Assembly: GCA_031553655.1 (NCBI GenBank)
Contig: JAVBLG010000034.1
Span: forward strand, 1-57,377
Length of the DNA: 57,377 bases
Direction of reading: 5' to 3'
From: JAVBLG01 sp031553655
Lineage (GTDB): Bacteria > Desulfobacterota > Desulfovibrionia > Desulfovibrionales > Desulfovibrionaceae
Of this stretch, positions 34,850-43,245 are shown piece by piece. How positions within the stretch are numbered: position 1 is the stretch's first letter; the number at the start of each line of letters is the position of its first letter. The notes below the pieces were generated by a model that saw nothing but the letters and a program-made list of their open reading frames with translations, was not told the origin of the DNA and did not search any database. The translations under genes were made by a program, and so were the position numbers.

Positions 34850-36050
34850 GCCTGTTATCCATGTTCAAGCGGTTAGAAAAACTTTCAAGCTTTTCAACCG
34901 CTCGCGCGACCGCATCGGCGAAATATTCACCCGCCGCTGCCTGCATCGTGATTTCACCGCGGTGGACAATGTCTCCTTCGCGCTGGAACCCGGCACAACT
35001 TTGGGCATCGTGGGTGAAAACGGATCGGGAAAATCCACCCTGCTGAAACTTGTTGCCGGAGTTCTGCTGCCGGATGCCGGGAGCATCAGCCGCCGGGGAA
35101 AAATTACCGGTCTGCTCGAACTCGGCACCGGATTCAATGCCGAGCTTTCCGGTAGACGGAACATTTACCTCAACGGCACCTATCTGCACATGACACGCCG
35201 TCAGCTCGCCGAGCGCGAGCAGGCCATCATCGATTTTTCCGAATTGGAAGAGTTCATTGACGCACCACTGAAAAACTACTCTTCCGGCATGACCATGCGG
35301 CTGGCCTTTTCCATTGCCATTCACGCCGACCCGCAGTGTTTCATCATTGACGAGGCGCTTTCCGTGGGAGACGTCCGTTTTCAACAAAAATGCTTTGCCA
35401 GATTACGGGAATTCCGTAGGAACGACGGGGCCATAGTCTTTGTTTCGCACGACATGAACGCGGTCAAGTTGCTGTGCGACAAGGCCATGCTGCTGCACCA
35501 CGGCGCTATGCGCTATCTGGGCGAACCGGATGAGGCCATCAATTTATACAACAAGGTCATGGCGGCGCGCGGCAACAGCGGTGATGCGCCTCCCGTGGGT
35601 TACGGCAACGCGGCTGTGCGCTTCACTTCCGCGCAAGTGCTTGACTCATCCGGCAGTCCGCTTGCGGTGCTGGCGTCGGGCGAATCCGCAAACATCCATT
35701 TCTCCTATGTATGCCGTGAACATGTGAACCAGGTGACTTTCGGGGTGATGATCCGCGACCGCTTCGGGCAGGATGTTTTCGGCAGCAACGGGGCGCTGCT
35801 GGGCAAACTGGCCGACATCCGCGAAGACGGGCAAGGATGCTTCCATTTTCCGGCCATGAACATCGGCCCGGGCGTATATACTGTCAACCTGGCCGCGCAT
35901 ACGGGCACAACCCATCTGGAAACATGCTTTCACTGGTGGGACAACGCAACCTCATTCGAGGTTGTTCAGGACAGGGATTTCTATTTCAGCGGACATACGC
36001 GGCTGGCCGTCAATCTTGAACTTTATGGAGTGGAACATGGCGGAATTTGA
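34839..36050 (+). CDS. wzt: Polysaccharide ABC exporter ATPase with C-terminal glycan-binding domain
   Basis: 403 residues. Walker A GENGSGKST (~59-67), signature YSSGMTMRL, Walker B CFIIDEALSVGD and the H-loop VSHDMNAVK are all present. The extra ~150 C-terminal residues (about 255-403, beginning after NKVMAARGNS) form the beta-sandwich seen in Wzt proteins of the O8/O9a type, which recognises the capped non-reducing end of its cognate glycan. That would link a methyl or other cap from the methyltransferases upstream to export. Start ATG 34839 follows AAAGGA. Confidence 0.92.
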   Translation: MPFEPVIHVQAVRKTFKLFNRSRDRIGEIFTRRCLHRDFTAVDNVSFALEPGTTLGIVGENGSGKSTLLKLVAGVLLPDAGSISRRGKITGLLELGTGFNAELSGRRNIYLNGTYLHMTRRQLAEREQAIIDFSELEEFIDAPLKNYSSGMTMRLAFSIAIHADPQCFIIDEALSVGDVRFQQKCFARLREFRRNDGAIVFVSHDMNAVKLLCDKAMLLHHGAMRYLGEPDEAINLYNKVMAARGNSGDAPPVGYGNAAVRFTSAQVLDSSGSPLAVLASGESANIHFSYVCREHVNQVTFGVMIRDRFGQDVFGSNGALLGKLADIREDGQGCFHFPAMNIGPGVYTVNLAAHTGTTHLETCFHWWDNATSFEVVQDRDFYFSGHTRLAVNLELYGVEHGGI

Positions 36051-36375
36051 TTGCCAGGCATTTATGGCCGGTGTGCGGCGTGAGGCGGGCGAGCGTGGCC
36101 GAGAGGGACCGGACTGGCGAACACTGGCCGCGTTGCTGAGACTGAAGGGCGGCGACTTTGTCCTGGCCGCTTACCGCGCCATTCTCAAACGTGAAGCGGA
36201 CCCTGTCGGGCTGCGCAACTACGCGCCCCAGGCCGAACACTTAGCCGGACGTCTGTGCATCATATTTTCCCTACTCCTGAGCCCGGAGCAGGCGGATCTG
36301 CCTTCCCCTTTGCGGCGCGCGCTGGCCACGGCACGCCAGTGTTTGCGGCGCTTGCGCACGGCAAAACAACGGTAA
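36037..36375 (+). CDS. Small DUF4214-like protein
   Basis: 112 residues. Residues ~38-90 (GGDFVLAAYRAILKREADPVGLRNY, then a helix ending LLLSPEQ) match a single DUF4214 unit, the same kind of module as in the RTX protein at the start of the locus. The tail is Arg-rich. It has no signal peptide or membrane segment. It starts 14 bases inside wzt with GGAG six bases upstream. It lies between the glycan exporter and the type I secretion genes. It may bridge or target the RTX substrate; this is inference from the shared module. Confidence 0.65.
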   Translation: MAEFDCQAFMAGVRREAGERGREGPDWRTLAALLRLKGGDFVLAAYRAILKREADPVGLRNYAPQAEHLAGRLCIIFSLLLSPEQADLPSPLRRALATARQCLRRLRTAKQR

Positions 36376-36478
36376 ACAGACAACGAGCGGCCCGGAATGC
36401 AAATGATATAAAGCTTTTTGCCAATGAAGTGGATAATTTCAAAAGCAAAATGTTATAAATGAAGGAAAGTGATTATTC

Positions 36479-38254
36479 ATGCAAGATTTTCTCCGTTCGT
36501 GCAGGTATTTTTTCAAATATGCCTTCCTTTTCAGCTTGTTCATAAATGTACTGCAATTAACGTTTCCCATTTACATGTTGCAGATCTTTGACAAAGTTCT
36601 GAGCAGCTACAATGCGGCCACCCTTGTGGTCCTCACCATCGCCGCCGTCATCTCGCTTGTGGTCATGGCCGCATTGGAGTGGATACGCTCACGCCTGTTG
36701 GTGCGGGCCGGAATTGAATTCGATCACATGCTGAGCCGCACCGTGCTGAAACTGAATCTGCAAAACGCGGGAGATCCTTCGGGCAAGAGTGCGGAACGCA
36801 ACGGCACCCTGCGTGACGTGCAGACCTTGCGCAATTTTTTCAGCGGCAGCGCGGTATTCGCGTTTTTTGACGCACCCTGGATGCCCATCTATTTAGCCCT
36901 CATTTTCATTCTCCACCCTCTTTTGGGATGGTTGGGAGTAGCGGGTGGTCTGATGGTGATGACTCTGGGCGTTTTAACCGAGCGGTTCACCCGCAAGCGC
37001 CTGGAAGCGGCAAGTCACGTAAACACGCACGCTTCCAATCTCACGAGCGCGGCTATGCGCAACGCCAATCTTGTGCGGGCCATGGGCATGATCGACAAAA
37101 TCACGGCACGCTGGGGAAAAGCCAACGACCTCGTAATCACCCTTCAAACACGGGCCAGCCGCAGAGCGGGCTTGCTCCAGTCCGTCGGCAAGTCGCTGCG
37201 GACTGGGCTTCAGATACTTTCTTATGCCTTGGGCGCATATCTGGTCATTGAGCACGAAGCGACTGCCGGGATAATGTTCGCCGCATCCATTTTAATAGGG
37301 CGCGCGCTGGCTCCCATTGACCAGGCCATGGCCACCTACAAGCAATCCCTTGAGGCCAGAGGAGCCTATGGCCGCCTGAAAAAACTGCTGGACGCTCCAC
37401 AGCCTTTACCAAACATGGATTTGCCGGAACCACGGGGAGAACTTATAGCTGAAAATCTTTATTTCGCAGCCGGGGGGCGGCCCATAATCAAGGGCATGTC
37501 CTTTCGCATGCCCGCAGGGCAATCCCTGGCCATAATCGGTCCCAGCGCGGCGGGCAAATCCACCCTTTGCAAGCTGCTGCTGAACGTATGGGAGCCCACC
37601 AACGGCAAGGTGCGCATTGACCGCGCGGATATGGCATCCTGGGATTCGGAAAAACTCGGCCAGTTCCTCGGCTATCTGCCGCAGGACGTGGAGCTGTTTT
37701 CCGGCAGTGTGGCGGAAAATATCGCCCGGCTCGGCGAGGTGGATTCCACCAAAGTGATCAAAGCGGCCCGTATGGCCGGTGTGCATGAAATGATTCTGGC
37801 TCTGCCCAAAGGCTACGACACCCAGCTAGGCGAACAGGGCGCGGCTCTTTCCGGGGGGCAGAGGCAGCGCATAGGCCTTGCCCGCGCTCTTTATGGCGAC
37901 CCGCGCGTAATTGTGTTGGACGAGCCCAACTCTAACCTGGACGAAGAGGGTGAAGCCTCTCTGGCTCAGGCTCTGCTGAATCTCAAACAACAGCAGGCAA
38001 CCCTGATTCTTGTGACCCATAAGGCTCATATTCTCTCCATAGTGGACAATATTATGATGATGCAGGACGGCCAGATAGTCCTCAGCGGGCCGCGTCAGGA
38101 AGTGCTCGCCCAGTTGGCTGATCTGCAGAAGCACCAGCAGGAAGCCTCGGCCAAGGCCAGGCTGGCGCGTGAGGCTCTGGAAAAACAGCGTTCCGCCTCA
38201 TTGGGAATTTCGAATGAGCCGCGAAACGGCAAGGAGGCTCCCTCCCATGCGTAG
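36479..38254 (+). CDS. Type I secretion ABC transporter, PrtD type
   Basis: 591 residues. A membrane domain with about six helices (~10-300, including FPIYMLQIFDKVLSSYN and FFDAPWMPIYLALIFILHPLLG) precedes an ATPase domain: Walker A GPSAAGKST (~354), signature LSGGQRQRIGLARA (~457), Walker B VIVLDEPNSNLD (~478). The layout is that of PrtD/HasD-type exporters, with no N-terminal C39-like domain as in HlyB. It uses ATP to push unfolded RTX proteins through the cell envelope. The stop overlaps the adaptor gene by eight bases. The likely substrate is the RTX/DUF4214 protein at 8824. About 100 bases without a gene separate it from the DUF4214-like gene. Confidence 0.93.
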   Translation: MQDFLRSCRYFFKYAFLFSLFINVLQLTFPIYMLQIFDKVLSSYNAATLVVLTIAAVISLVVMAALEWIRSRLLVRAGIEFDHMLSRTVLKLNLQNAGDPSGKSAERNGTLRDVQTLRNFFSGSAVFAFFDAPWMPIYLALIFILHPLLGWLGVAGGLMVMTLGVLTERFTRKRLEAASHVNTHASNLTSAAMRNANLVRAMGMIDKITARWGKANDLVITLQTRASRRAGLLQSVGKSLRTGLQILSYALGAYLVIEHEATAGIMFAASILIGRALAPIDQAMATYKQSLEARGAYGRLKKLLDAPQPLPNMDLPEPRGELIAENLYFAAGGRPIIKGMSFRMPAGQSLAIIGPSAAGKSTLCKLLLNVWEPTNGKVRIDRADMASWDSEKLGQFLGYLPQDVELFSGSVAENIARLGEVDSTKVIKAARMAGVHEMILALPKGYDTQLGEQGAALSGGQRQRIGLARALYGDPRVIVLDEPNSNLDEEGEASLAQALLNLKQQQATLILVTHKAHILSIVDNIMMMQDGQIVLSGPRQEVLAQLADLQKHQQEASAKARLAREALEKQRSASLGISNEPRNGKEAPSHA

Positions 38255-39626
38255 ACAATTGAGCAGCACCCCATCCGACATCGAAGTCCCCTCCCTCAAA
38301 CCAACAACCGACACTAAAGAAAAACGCCGGGGCAGCATGAGCGAAGTGGAAGATCCGCACCGCATCATCCGCCAGGGACTTCTTGTTGTGGGGTTCTTTT
38401 TCGGAGCATTGGGACTCTGGTCGGTTTTGGGGCATATCAGCGGAGCCGTGGTGGCGCAGGGCAAAATCAAGATTGAAACCGAGCGCAAAACCGTGCAGCA
38501 CCTCGAAGGCGGCATTGTGGACGACATACTTGTGCGCGAGGGTGAAGAAGTGCAAGCGGGTCAGCCTCTTGTAATTCTGGAATCCGTGCAGGTGGACGCC
38601 AACGCCAGCATGCAGCAAAAGCAGCTTGTGGCGCAGCGGGCCGCTCAGATCCGCCTGTCCGCCGAAAAAGATCTTAAGAATGAGTTCCTGTGGCCGGAAG
38701 AACTGCGTAACCTGGCTGAAGACAGCCACAGCGCCGATGTGCTGATCAGTGAGCAAAAAATTTTTACCGCACGACGGGAGGCGCTGAATGCCCAGATTTC
38801 TCTGCTGAACACCCAGCTTGCCCAGGTGGATGCCCAGGTGGCCGGTTTTAACGATCAGCTCAAAGCCGAGCAGACCATCATCGGCACCCTGCATGAGGAA
38901 TTACAGGCCAAACGCCAGCTTTACAAGGAACGTTATCTGGAAAAATCGCAGATTCTGGAATTGGAACGCAATCTGGCCGGGCACCAGGGCAATAGGGGCC
39001 GTTTACGGCAATCCATAGCCGAAGCCAGGCAAAAAGCCGCCGAACTTCATCTGCGCATCAAAGAAGTGAAAGTCCGCTTCATGGAAGATGCCACCAAAGC
39101 CCTGGGCACTACTGAAAACGATATAGTTCAGACCCGCGAACGAATCCGCCCGCTTAAAGACGCCAAAAAGCGCCTTCAGATAGTGGCTCCAGTGAGCGGC
39201 CGCGTGGTGGACCTCAAGGTGCACTCCAGGGGCGGGGTGGTCAAGGCGGGCGAACCACTCATGGATATAGTGCCCCACGACAACCCCTTGATCGTGGAAA
39301 CTCAGGTGCCGGTCAATAAAATCACGGAAGTATACATAAATCAGGACGCCCAGGTGCAGCTCGACGCTTTCGGCGCGCGGTTTATTCCTCACATACCGGC
39401 CAAAGTAACCTATATATCGGCCGACCGCCTGGAAGAACGCGCCGGAGAAAAGACGCCGTTTTACCTGTGCTATGTGGAAGTGGACCCCAAAGCTTTGGAA
39501 GCGGAGCAACTCTATCTTTCACCAGGCATGCCGGCCACGGTTTTCATTACCACACAACAGCGTACCGTCCTCTATTACATTCTGGAACCGTTAATCAAGA
39601 ACTGGGACCGGGCTTTGAGGGAATGA
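38247..39626 (+). CDS. Type I secretion membrane fusion protein, HlyD/PrtE type
   Basis: 459 residues. One membrane anchor near residues 40-62 follows a short cytoplasmic tail. A biotinyl-lipoyl-like segment (GKIKIETERKTVQHLEGGIV) comes next, then a long coiled coil with many Gln/Glu (~130-300), then the beta-barrel ending (VSGRVVDLKVHSRGGVVKAGEPLMDIVP). It spans the periplasm between the ABC protein and the TolC-type channel. Start ATG 38247 is set by AAGGAGG nine bases upstream; in-frame upstream starts at 38214 or 38169 lie inside the ABC gene. Confidence 0.93.
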   Translation: MRRQLSSTPSDIEVPSLKPTTDTKEKRRGSMSEVEDPHRIIRQGLLVVGFFFGALGLWSVLGHISGAVVAQGKIKIETERKTVQHLEGGIVDDILVREGEEVQAGQPLVILESVQVDANASMQQKQLVAQRAAQIRLSAEKDLKNEFLWPEELRNLAEDSHSADVLISEQKIFTARREALNAQISLLNTQLAQVDAQVAGFNDQLKAEQTIIGTLHEELQAKRQLYKERYLEKSQILELERNLAGHQGNRGRLRQSIAEARQKAAELHLRIKEVKVRFMEDATKALGTTENDIVQTRERIRPLKDAKKRLQIVAPVSGRVVDLKVHSRGGVVKAGEPLMDIVPHDNPLIVETQVPVNKITEVYINQDAQVQLDAFGARFIPHIPAKVTYISADRLEERAGEKTPFYLCYVEVDPKALEAEQLYLSPGMPATVFITTQQRTVLYYILEPLIKNWDRALRE

Positions 39627-39628
39627 CC

Positions 39629-40633
39629 ATGCGCCTGATTTTTTTTGTAATCCTCTTGTGCGCGGCAACAAACCTCTCTATGTGTTTGCCGGTTTCCGCC
39701 GCCCCTTCCGGTCATGCCGCGCTACGGGCGCACAGCCTGTATACGGGCGGAGAGCGCGGAGAAAAAGGGGAACGCCGGGTGGAACTCTATCTGCTGGACG
39801 GCAACTTTTTCGTGCTGCGTCAGAGTTTTTCCGCACGCGGCAAGGCGGCTGTTGCGCGAGATATGACCGGCACATGGCGGCAGGCGGAGGGCGGTTCCAT
39901 ACTGCGGCTGAGCAATCGCCACGGACTGTCGCTACGTTTGAACATCGGCGGCCGCGACCTGTACGGCGACTTTTTTCCCGCTTCCAACGGGTTGCCGCAA
40001 TGCCTGGTGCTGAAAGAAACCCTTTTCAGCAAGCCGTCCTTCAATGTCATGGGCAGGCTGGAACGCGCAAAAGACCAGGTAACGCTGACCGACAGCGCCA
40101 CAGGGCGAATTTGTACACACGTCAAAGATGATGCGCTGGCGGCCTTGCCCGGGACTGATCCACTCTTTGTGGATGCTATGGTCCTGCCGTCAAAAAATAC
40201 CTGCACCATTGAGCGCATAAGAAGTTTTTCCACCCGCTTTCCCTCGCAGGCCGAGACTGAGTTGACCAACGAAGACTTCCGCGCCGCAGTGGAAGGCGTG
40301 GTATGGCTGTTGCCCTCCCTGCCCGGCCTGCCCACTTCTTCCTGCACGTTCAGCGGCAAGGGAAAAGGGCAAGGTTCCCTGGAAGTTACAGGCCAAGGCC
40401 TGCGGCTGGAAGCAAAATACGCTCTGAACGGGCAAAGCTTGAATTTCATTGTAAGAAAAGAAGATGCCAAGATGCTGCACGCCTGTGGAGCGGAAGCTCT
40501 GCCGCGTATTTTGACGTCCGTCCGCTCCTGGTCACTGGAAACCGGCGCTCTGGTACTGACCGCGTCCGACGGGCAGAGCTTTTTACTAGAAAAAGCCGCA
40601 CCGCACGGACGCATGATCAGCCGTAAACGCTGA
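39629..40633 (+). CDS. Exported NlpE-like or unknown periplasmic protein
   Basis: 334 residues with a clear signal peptide (MRLIFFVILLCAATNLSMC, cleavage likely after VSAA) and no obvious lipobox. Residues ~35-120 (YTGGERGEKGERRVELYLLDGNFFVLRQ, then GTWRQAEGGSILRLS) resemble the small barrel of NlpE N-terminal or related envelope proteins. The remainder resembles a META/HslJ-like region only weakly, and I do not assign it. ATG 39629, eight bases after GAGG, beats the ATG at 39623 that overlaps the adaptor stop. Position between adaptor and TolC genes suggests an accessory role in type I secretion or surface retention. Confidence 0.6.
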   Translation: MRLIFFVILLCAATNLSMCLPVSAAPSGHAALRAHSLYTGGERGEKGERRVELYLLDGNFFVLRQSFSARGKAAVARDMTGTWRQAEGGSILRLSNRHGLSLRLNIGGRDLYGDFFPASNGLPQCLVLKETLFSKPSFNVMGRLERAKDQVTLTDSATGRICTHVKDDALAALPGTDPLFVDAMVLPSKNTCTIERIRSFSTRFPSQAETELTNEDFRAAVEGVVWLLPSLPGLPTSSCTFSGKGKGQGSLEVTGQGLRLEAKYALNGQSLNFIVRKEDAKMLHACGAEALPRILTSVRSWSLETGALVLTASDGQSFLLEKAAPHGRMISRKR

Positions 40634-40771
40634 CAAACAGAGCATGCGGGACTGACGTATATAAATCGAGCCTCCGCGCCAAAGCGCATCAGTCCCGCCG
40701 CCAACTTAGCCGCCTTTTCAATCAATTTTTCCCCTGAAGGGGGAAATTTTCAGACCATAAAGGAAATTTTG

Positions 40772-42109
40772 ATGAACATACGCATCCGTATCTCTTTTTG
40801 CCTCTTGGCGCTTCTGGCCTGCTTCGGGCACATTGCGCCGGTTTTCGCGGCCTCAGGCGTCGCCGGGGCCTTGACCATGGAACAGGCGGTGGCCCAAGCC
40901 ATGAATGCCAATCCCGGCGTGGAAGCAAAACTGCTGATGCTGGAACAAGCCAAAATGAATGTGGGCGTGGCCCAAAGTTACTTCTGGCCGCGCATATCCC
41001 TGGTGGGCAACACCACGCGCATTCAAAACTATGAAGAAGTGCAGACTTATAACAGCGACAACCTCAGCAGCAACAATTGGTCGAAAGGGCTGCGGGCGTC
41101 ATTGTCCCTTTTCGCCGGTTTCGCACACTTGAACTCTCTACAGAGATCCCGCATTGCCACAGATATGGAAAAGGCCCGCTACCAGCAAGCCCGCCTGGAA
41201 CTGGGCAGCAACGTGCAGCTGCAATTTCTGCAGTTGCTCAAGAACCGTGAAGATCTCAAAAGCGCAAAAGAGGCTGTGGGCCGCATCGAAACACAACTCA
41301 AGGCCGCCGAGGCTTTTGTGAAAGTCGACATGGCCCCCTATGTCAACGTGTTGCAGAACCGCACCGAACTTTCCCGCGCTCAACAGCAGGTAATCAGGGT
41401 GAACAACGACATTCGAAATGCGGAAGTGCAGCTCAACAAATATTTGGGCTTTTCTTCGGATCGGGCTGTGCGATACGTGGGCAATCTCAAAGATTTCAGC
41501 GCCACTGTCGGCTATACGGAGGAAGAAGCCGTCACTACGGCGGCGCGGCAGCGGCCGGATTTGATCGTGGCCCGGAAATCGGTGGAAGCGGCCTACAAAG
41601 ACATGCAGATCGCCATGGGCCAGTATCTGCCCCGCGTGGACGCCACCTATGACAATCTTAGCTCCAGCAAGGATTTCGATGATAATCGTTATGAAGGATA
41701 CACCCGCAACTATTGGTCGGTTGGGCTGAATTTTTCCTGGGAAATTTTCTCTGGCGGCAACACGACTTTCGCCACTCTGGCCGAACGCAAGAAGGCTCAA
41801 GCCTTGCAAAAAGACTATGAAGACGCCATGTCCGGGGCACGCGCCGACGTCATCCGCGCCCTGCTGGATATCACGGCCGCCAAGGATCTTATCGCCGTAT
41901 CCCGCAATGGCGTTGACGCGGCGCGCGAAAGCTACGCCATGGCCAACAAGCGTTACCTAACCAATACCGGCACCATCACTGAGCTGCTGGATGCCCAGCT
42001 CAGGCTGACCCAGGCCGAAAACGACTCCAGCCGTGCTATGACCGAATTCCAAAGCGCGCGCACTCGTTTTTTCTTCTACATCGGGCGCGAAAATCCGGGA
42101 CTGAAATGA
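40772..42109 (+). CDS. TolC-family outer membrane channel for type I secretion
   Basis: 445 residues. A signal peptide (cleavage about residue 26, after PVFA) is followed by two repeats of the outer membrane efflux protein family: LTMEQAVAQAMNANPGVEAK, SYFWPRISLVGNTTR, and in the second half GQYLPRVDATYDNLSS, SWEIFSGGNT, TGTITELLDAQLRL. It forms the trimeric outer-membrane and periplasmic tunnel that meets the HlyD/PrtE-like adaptor. AGGAAATTTTG precedes ATG 40772. A 138-base gap upstream contains no clear terminator, so it probably belongs to the same transcript. It is the last gene of the locus. Confidence 0.93.
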   Translation: MNIRIRISFCLLALLACFGHIAPVFAASGVAGALTMEQAVAQAMNANPGVEAKLLMLEQAKMNVGVAQSYFWPRISLVGNTTRIQNYEEVQTYNSDNLSSNNWSKGLRASLSLFAGFAHLNSLQRSRIATDMEKARYQQARLELGSNVQLQFLQLLKNREDLKSAKEAVGRIETQLKAAEAFVKVDMAPYVNVLQNRTELSRAQQQVIRVNNDIRNAEVQLNKYLGFSSDRAVRYVGNLKDFSATVGYTEEEAVTTAARQRPDLIVARKSVEAAYKDMQIAMGQYLPRVDATYDNLSSSKDFDDNRYEGYTRNYWSVGLNFSWEIFSGGNTTFATLAERKKAQALQKDYEDAMSGARADVIRALLDITAAKDLIAVSRNGVDAARESYAMANKRYLTNTGTITELLDAQLRLTQAENDSSRAMTEFQSARTRFFFYIGRENPGLK

Positions 42110-42215
42110 ATATAAGTGCTCCCCAAAATTTGGACAAATTATGATGGTTACTCAATCAACGAAAGAGAGCGGCAATGTTCAGGAAAAAATCGCTCCTCGC
42201 ATTCAAGGCTGGAAT
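42110..42215. repeat. Possible IS3-type element end remnant
   Basis: Directly after the TolC stop, TGCTCCCCAAAATTTGGACA resembles the terminal inverted repeat of IS3-family elements. It is followed by a short broken stretch (MFRKKSLLAFKAGI in one frame) reminiscent of an OrfA start. No transposase body is present. This is weak evidence, offered because an IS3 orfA scar also lies at the other edge of the locus. Confidence 0.25.
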
Positions 42216-42221
42216 TTTTAT

Positions 42222-42250
42222 TTGATTTTTGACTCTTGTTCGGCTATAAT
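42222..42250 (+). promoter_or_regulatory. Promoter of tRNA-Ser
   Basis: TTGATT (42222-42227) and a perfect TATAAT (42245-42250) are spaced by 17 bases and lie 32 bases before the tRNA. Confidence 0.7.
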
Positions 42251-42282
42251 TCAAGATTCACAGCAATGCCATACTGCTTCAC

Positions 42283-42372
42283 GGAGGGATGGCAGAGCGG
42301 TTTATAGCGGCAGTCTTGAAAACTGTTGACGATGTAAGTCGTCCGGGGGTTCAAATCCCTCTCCCTCCGCCA
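42283..42372 (+). tRNA. tRNA-Ser (UGA), CCA encoded
   Basis: The acceptor arm GGAGGGA pairs with TCCCTCC, followed by discriminator G and an encoded CCA. The anticodon loop CTTGAAA gives anticodon TGA (42317-42319), a serine tRNA reading UCA. A long variable arm (GACGATGTAAGTCGTC) and the GGTTCAAATCC T-arm fit the class II serine family. Confidence 0.95.
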
Positions 42373-42387
42373 AACTAGAATCTCATA

Positions 42388-42433
42388 AAGCCCCGTAAAG
42401 CCCCCTTAAAGGCATTGCGGGGCTTAGTTTTTA
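42388..42433 (+). terminator. Terminator after tRNA-Ser
   Basis: AAGCCCCG pairs with CGGGGCTT across a 22-base loop that contains a smaller imperfect repeat, and AGTTTTTA follows. It would stop the tRNA transcript and face the convergent nrdG gene. Confidence 0.7.
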
Positions 42434-42492
42434 TGGGGTTTACCTAATTTATATATCATACAACCGTCAGGCTGAGCCAGCGGCATCAGCGG

Positions 42493-43179
42493 CTACCTTA
42501 TGCGGCAATCGCGTCCGCGTTTCGCGGCCTGCGCGCGTAAAGCCTCCATTTCCTCTCCGGTCATGGGCTTACCTTTTTCCTTAAAAAAATCCGGGGATAA
42601 AACGCGTTCCAGGTGAACGGCCTGCAAAAAAATCGGGGCTGCGCCAGTTGCCTCCAGAATGCCCTCAAAACTTTCCGCATCAACAAAAGGAGCCGCGCAG
42701 GGCACACGAATTTCATGCGGTACACCGCTGGAGCAAAGCAGAGCAAGGCTTTCCACCAGAGACTCCCCTGCTCCACCTGGAGCTATTTCCTCCGGATAGA
42801 TCCTTGGGGCGGCTTTTACGTCCATAGCCACATAATCCAGCAGTTCAAGCTCCAGAAGGCGGCGCAATGCGCCGGGCCCGCTGCCGTTGGTATCGAGCTT
42901 TATGGCATAGCCAAGCTTTTTCGCTCCCAGGCAAAAATCATCAAGACCTTTTTGCAGTGTGGGTTCGCCCCCGGTTACAACAACTCCCTCCAGTACACGA
43001 CGCCGCCGGGCCAGAAAGTTAAGAGCATCCGTGGATGAGCAGGTTCCCTCCCGGCAAGAAGTCAGATCTGGGTTGTGGCAGTATGGGCAAGAAAAATTGC
43101 ACCCTTGGGTGAATACCACAGCGCTGACCTTTCCGGGAAAATCCAGCAACGTTGTTTTTTGTAGACCGCCTATGCGCAT
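42493..43179 (-). CDS. nrdG: Anaerobic ribonucleotide reductase activating protein (radical SAM)
   Basis: 228 residues. CNFSCPYC provides the three cysteines of the SAM-binding 4Fe-4S cluster, and VVVTGGEPTLQKG is the following radical SAM block; LLDFPGKVSAVVFTQGC is the family N-terminus. It produces the glycyl radical on NrdD under anaerobic conditions. Transcribed after nrdD across 66 bases that hold a GGCGGCCC/GGGCCGCC hairpin; CAGGAAC precedes the start. Part of the cobalamin-riboswitch-led unit. Confidence 0.93.
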   Translation of the reverse strand: MRIGGLQKTTLLDFPGKVSAVVFTQGCNFSCPYCHNPDLTSCREGTCSSTDALNFLARRRRVLEGVVVTGGEPTLQKGLDDFCLGAKKLGYAIKLDTNGSGPGALRRLLELELLDYVAMDVKAAPRIYPEEIAPGGAGESLVESLALLCSSGVPHEIRVPCAAPFVDAESFEGILEATGAAPIFLQAVHLERVLSPDFFKEKGKPMTGEEMEALRAQAAKRGRDCRIR

Positions 43180-43245
43180 ATTTTGTTCCTGATGACGGCG
43201 GCCCCGAAAATTACAGGGCCGCCGGCTTATTCGCTGTCCGGCGCA

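Noticed and set aside
42283..42372. tRNA-Ser as the integration site of the glycan island
   Set aside because: Islands insert at the tRNA 3' end, but here the locus lies on the 5' side and the 3' side is nrdG. The integrase is 34 kb away, and no copy of the tRNA 3' end was seen near it.
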